From an uncultured Mycoplasmatota bacterium (lineage in GTDB: Bacteria > Bacillota_I > Bacilli_A > RF39 > UBA660), in NCBI GenBank assembly GCA_900542735.1, contig UQOS01000031.1, forward strand, positions 1-15,957: DNA of 15,957 bases. Reading direction: 5' to 3'. The notes below the pieces were generated by a model, which did no database searches, was not told where the DNA came from, and worked only from the letters and a program-made list of their open reading frames with translations. This document shows positions 15,892 through 15,957 of this stretch, piece by piece (positions within the stretch are counted from its first letter, which is position 1; each line of letters opens with the position of its first letter). The translations under genes and the position numbers were made by a program.

Positions 15892-15957
15892 TGAAATGTA
15901 ATAAAAAATAGGTTACTAAGTATATTAATTAAGGACTATGAGTATTAGCTTGTTGTC

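Noticed and set aside
15938..15957. ATG 15938 as start of the next gene
   Set aside because: AAGGA is only two bases upstream, and only six codons are visible; cannot be supported.

Overview
The window is AT-rich bacterial chromosome of the Bacillota type. It combines a low-GC PolC polymerase with a second DnaE polymerase and carries the rlmN-prpC-prkC-rsgA-rpe gene block with rpmB facing it, an order known from Bacillus and relatives. Tryptophan is encoded by TGG and one gene ends in TGA, so the standard bacterial code applies and this is not a UGA-Trp Mycoplasma. A PASTA-domain kinase implies a peptidoglycan wall. The best guess is an uncultured gut Bacilli or Clostridia-like lineage; the species cannot be named from this stretch.

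Layout. Bases 1-1380 are the 3' end of a surface protein (cadherin-like beta-sandwich plus a Trp/Gly/Asn-rich C-terminal module), closed by a terminator. An extended -10 promoter near 1500 starts a tightly packed operon to 6722: rlmN (23S rRNA/tRNA methylation), prpC and prkC (PP2C phosphatase and its membrane kinase, start and stop overlapping by four bases), rsgA (30S assembly GTPase) and rpe (pentose phosphate epimerase with an unusual lysine-rich tail). rpmB (ribosomal protein bL28) converges on rpe from the other strand. The two transcripts end in back-to-back hairpins, each with the gene's stop codon in its loop. From 7108 come dnaE (978 aa, degenerate PHP domain), a 161-base spacer with nested inverted repeats, an unrecognised 276-residue protein, and polC (1591 aa, longer than usual, intact exonuclease and polymerase motifs). 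A promoter beyond polC points to a gene or leader that the window cuts off.

How the genes fit together. The first block links ribosome maturation (RlmN, RsgA, bL28) with wall-sensing phospho-signalling (PrkC/PrpC). The second block places both replicative alpha-subunits side by side with one orphan protein between them. No mobile element, CRISPR array, tRNA or rRNA was seen. The least explained parts are the orphan protein and its upstream inverted repeats, the PolC insertions, the codon-usage switch at the end of the surface protein, and the stop-codon-in-loop terminators.
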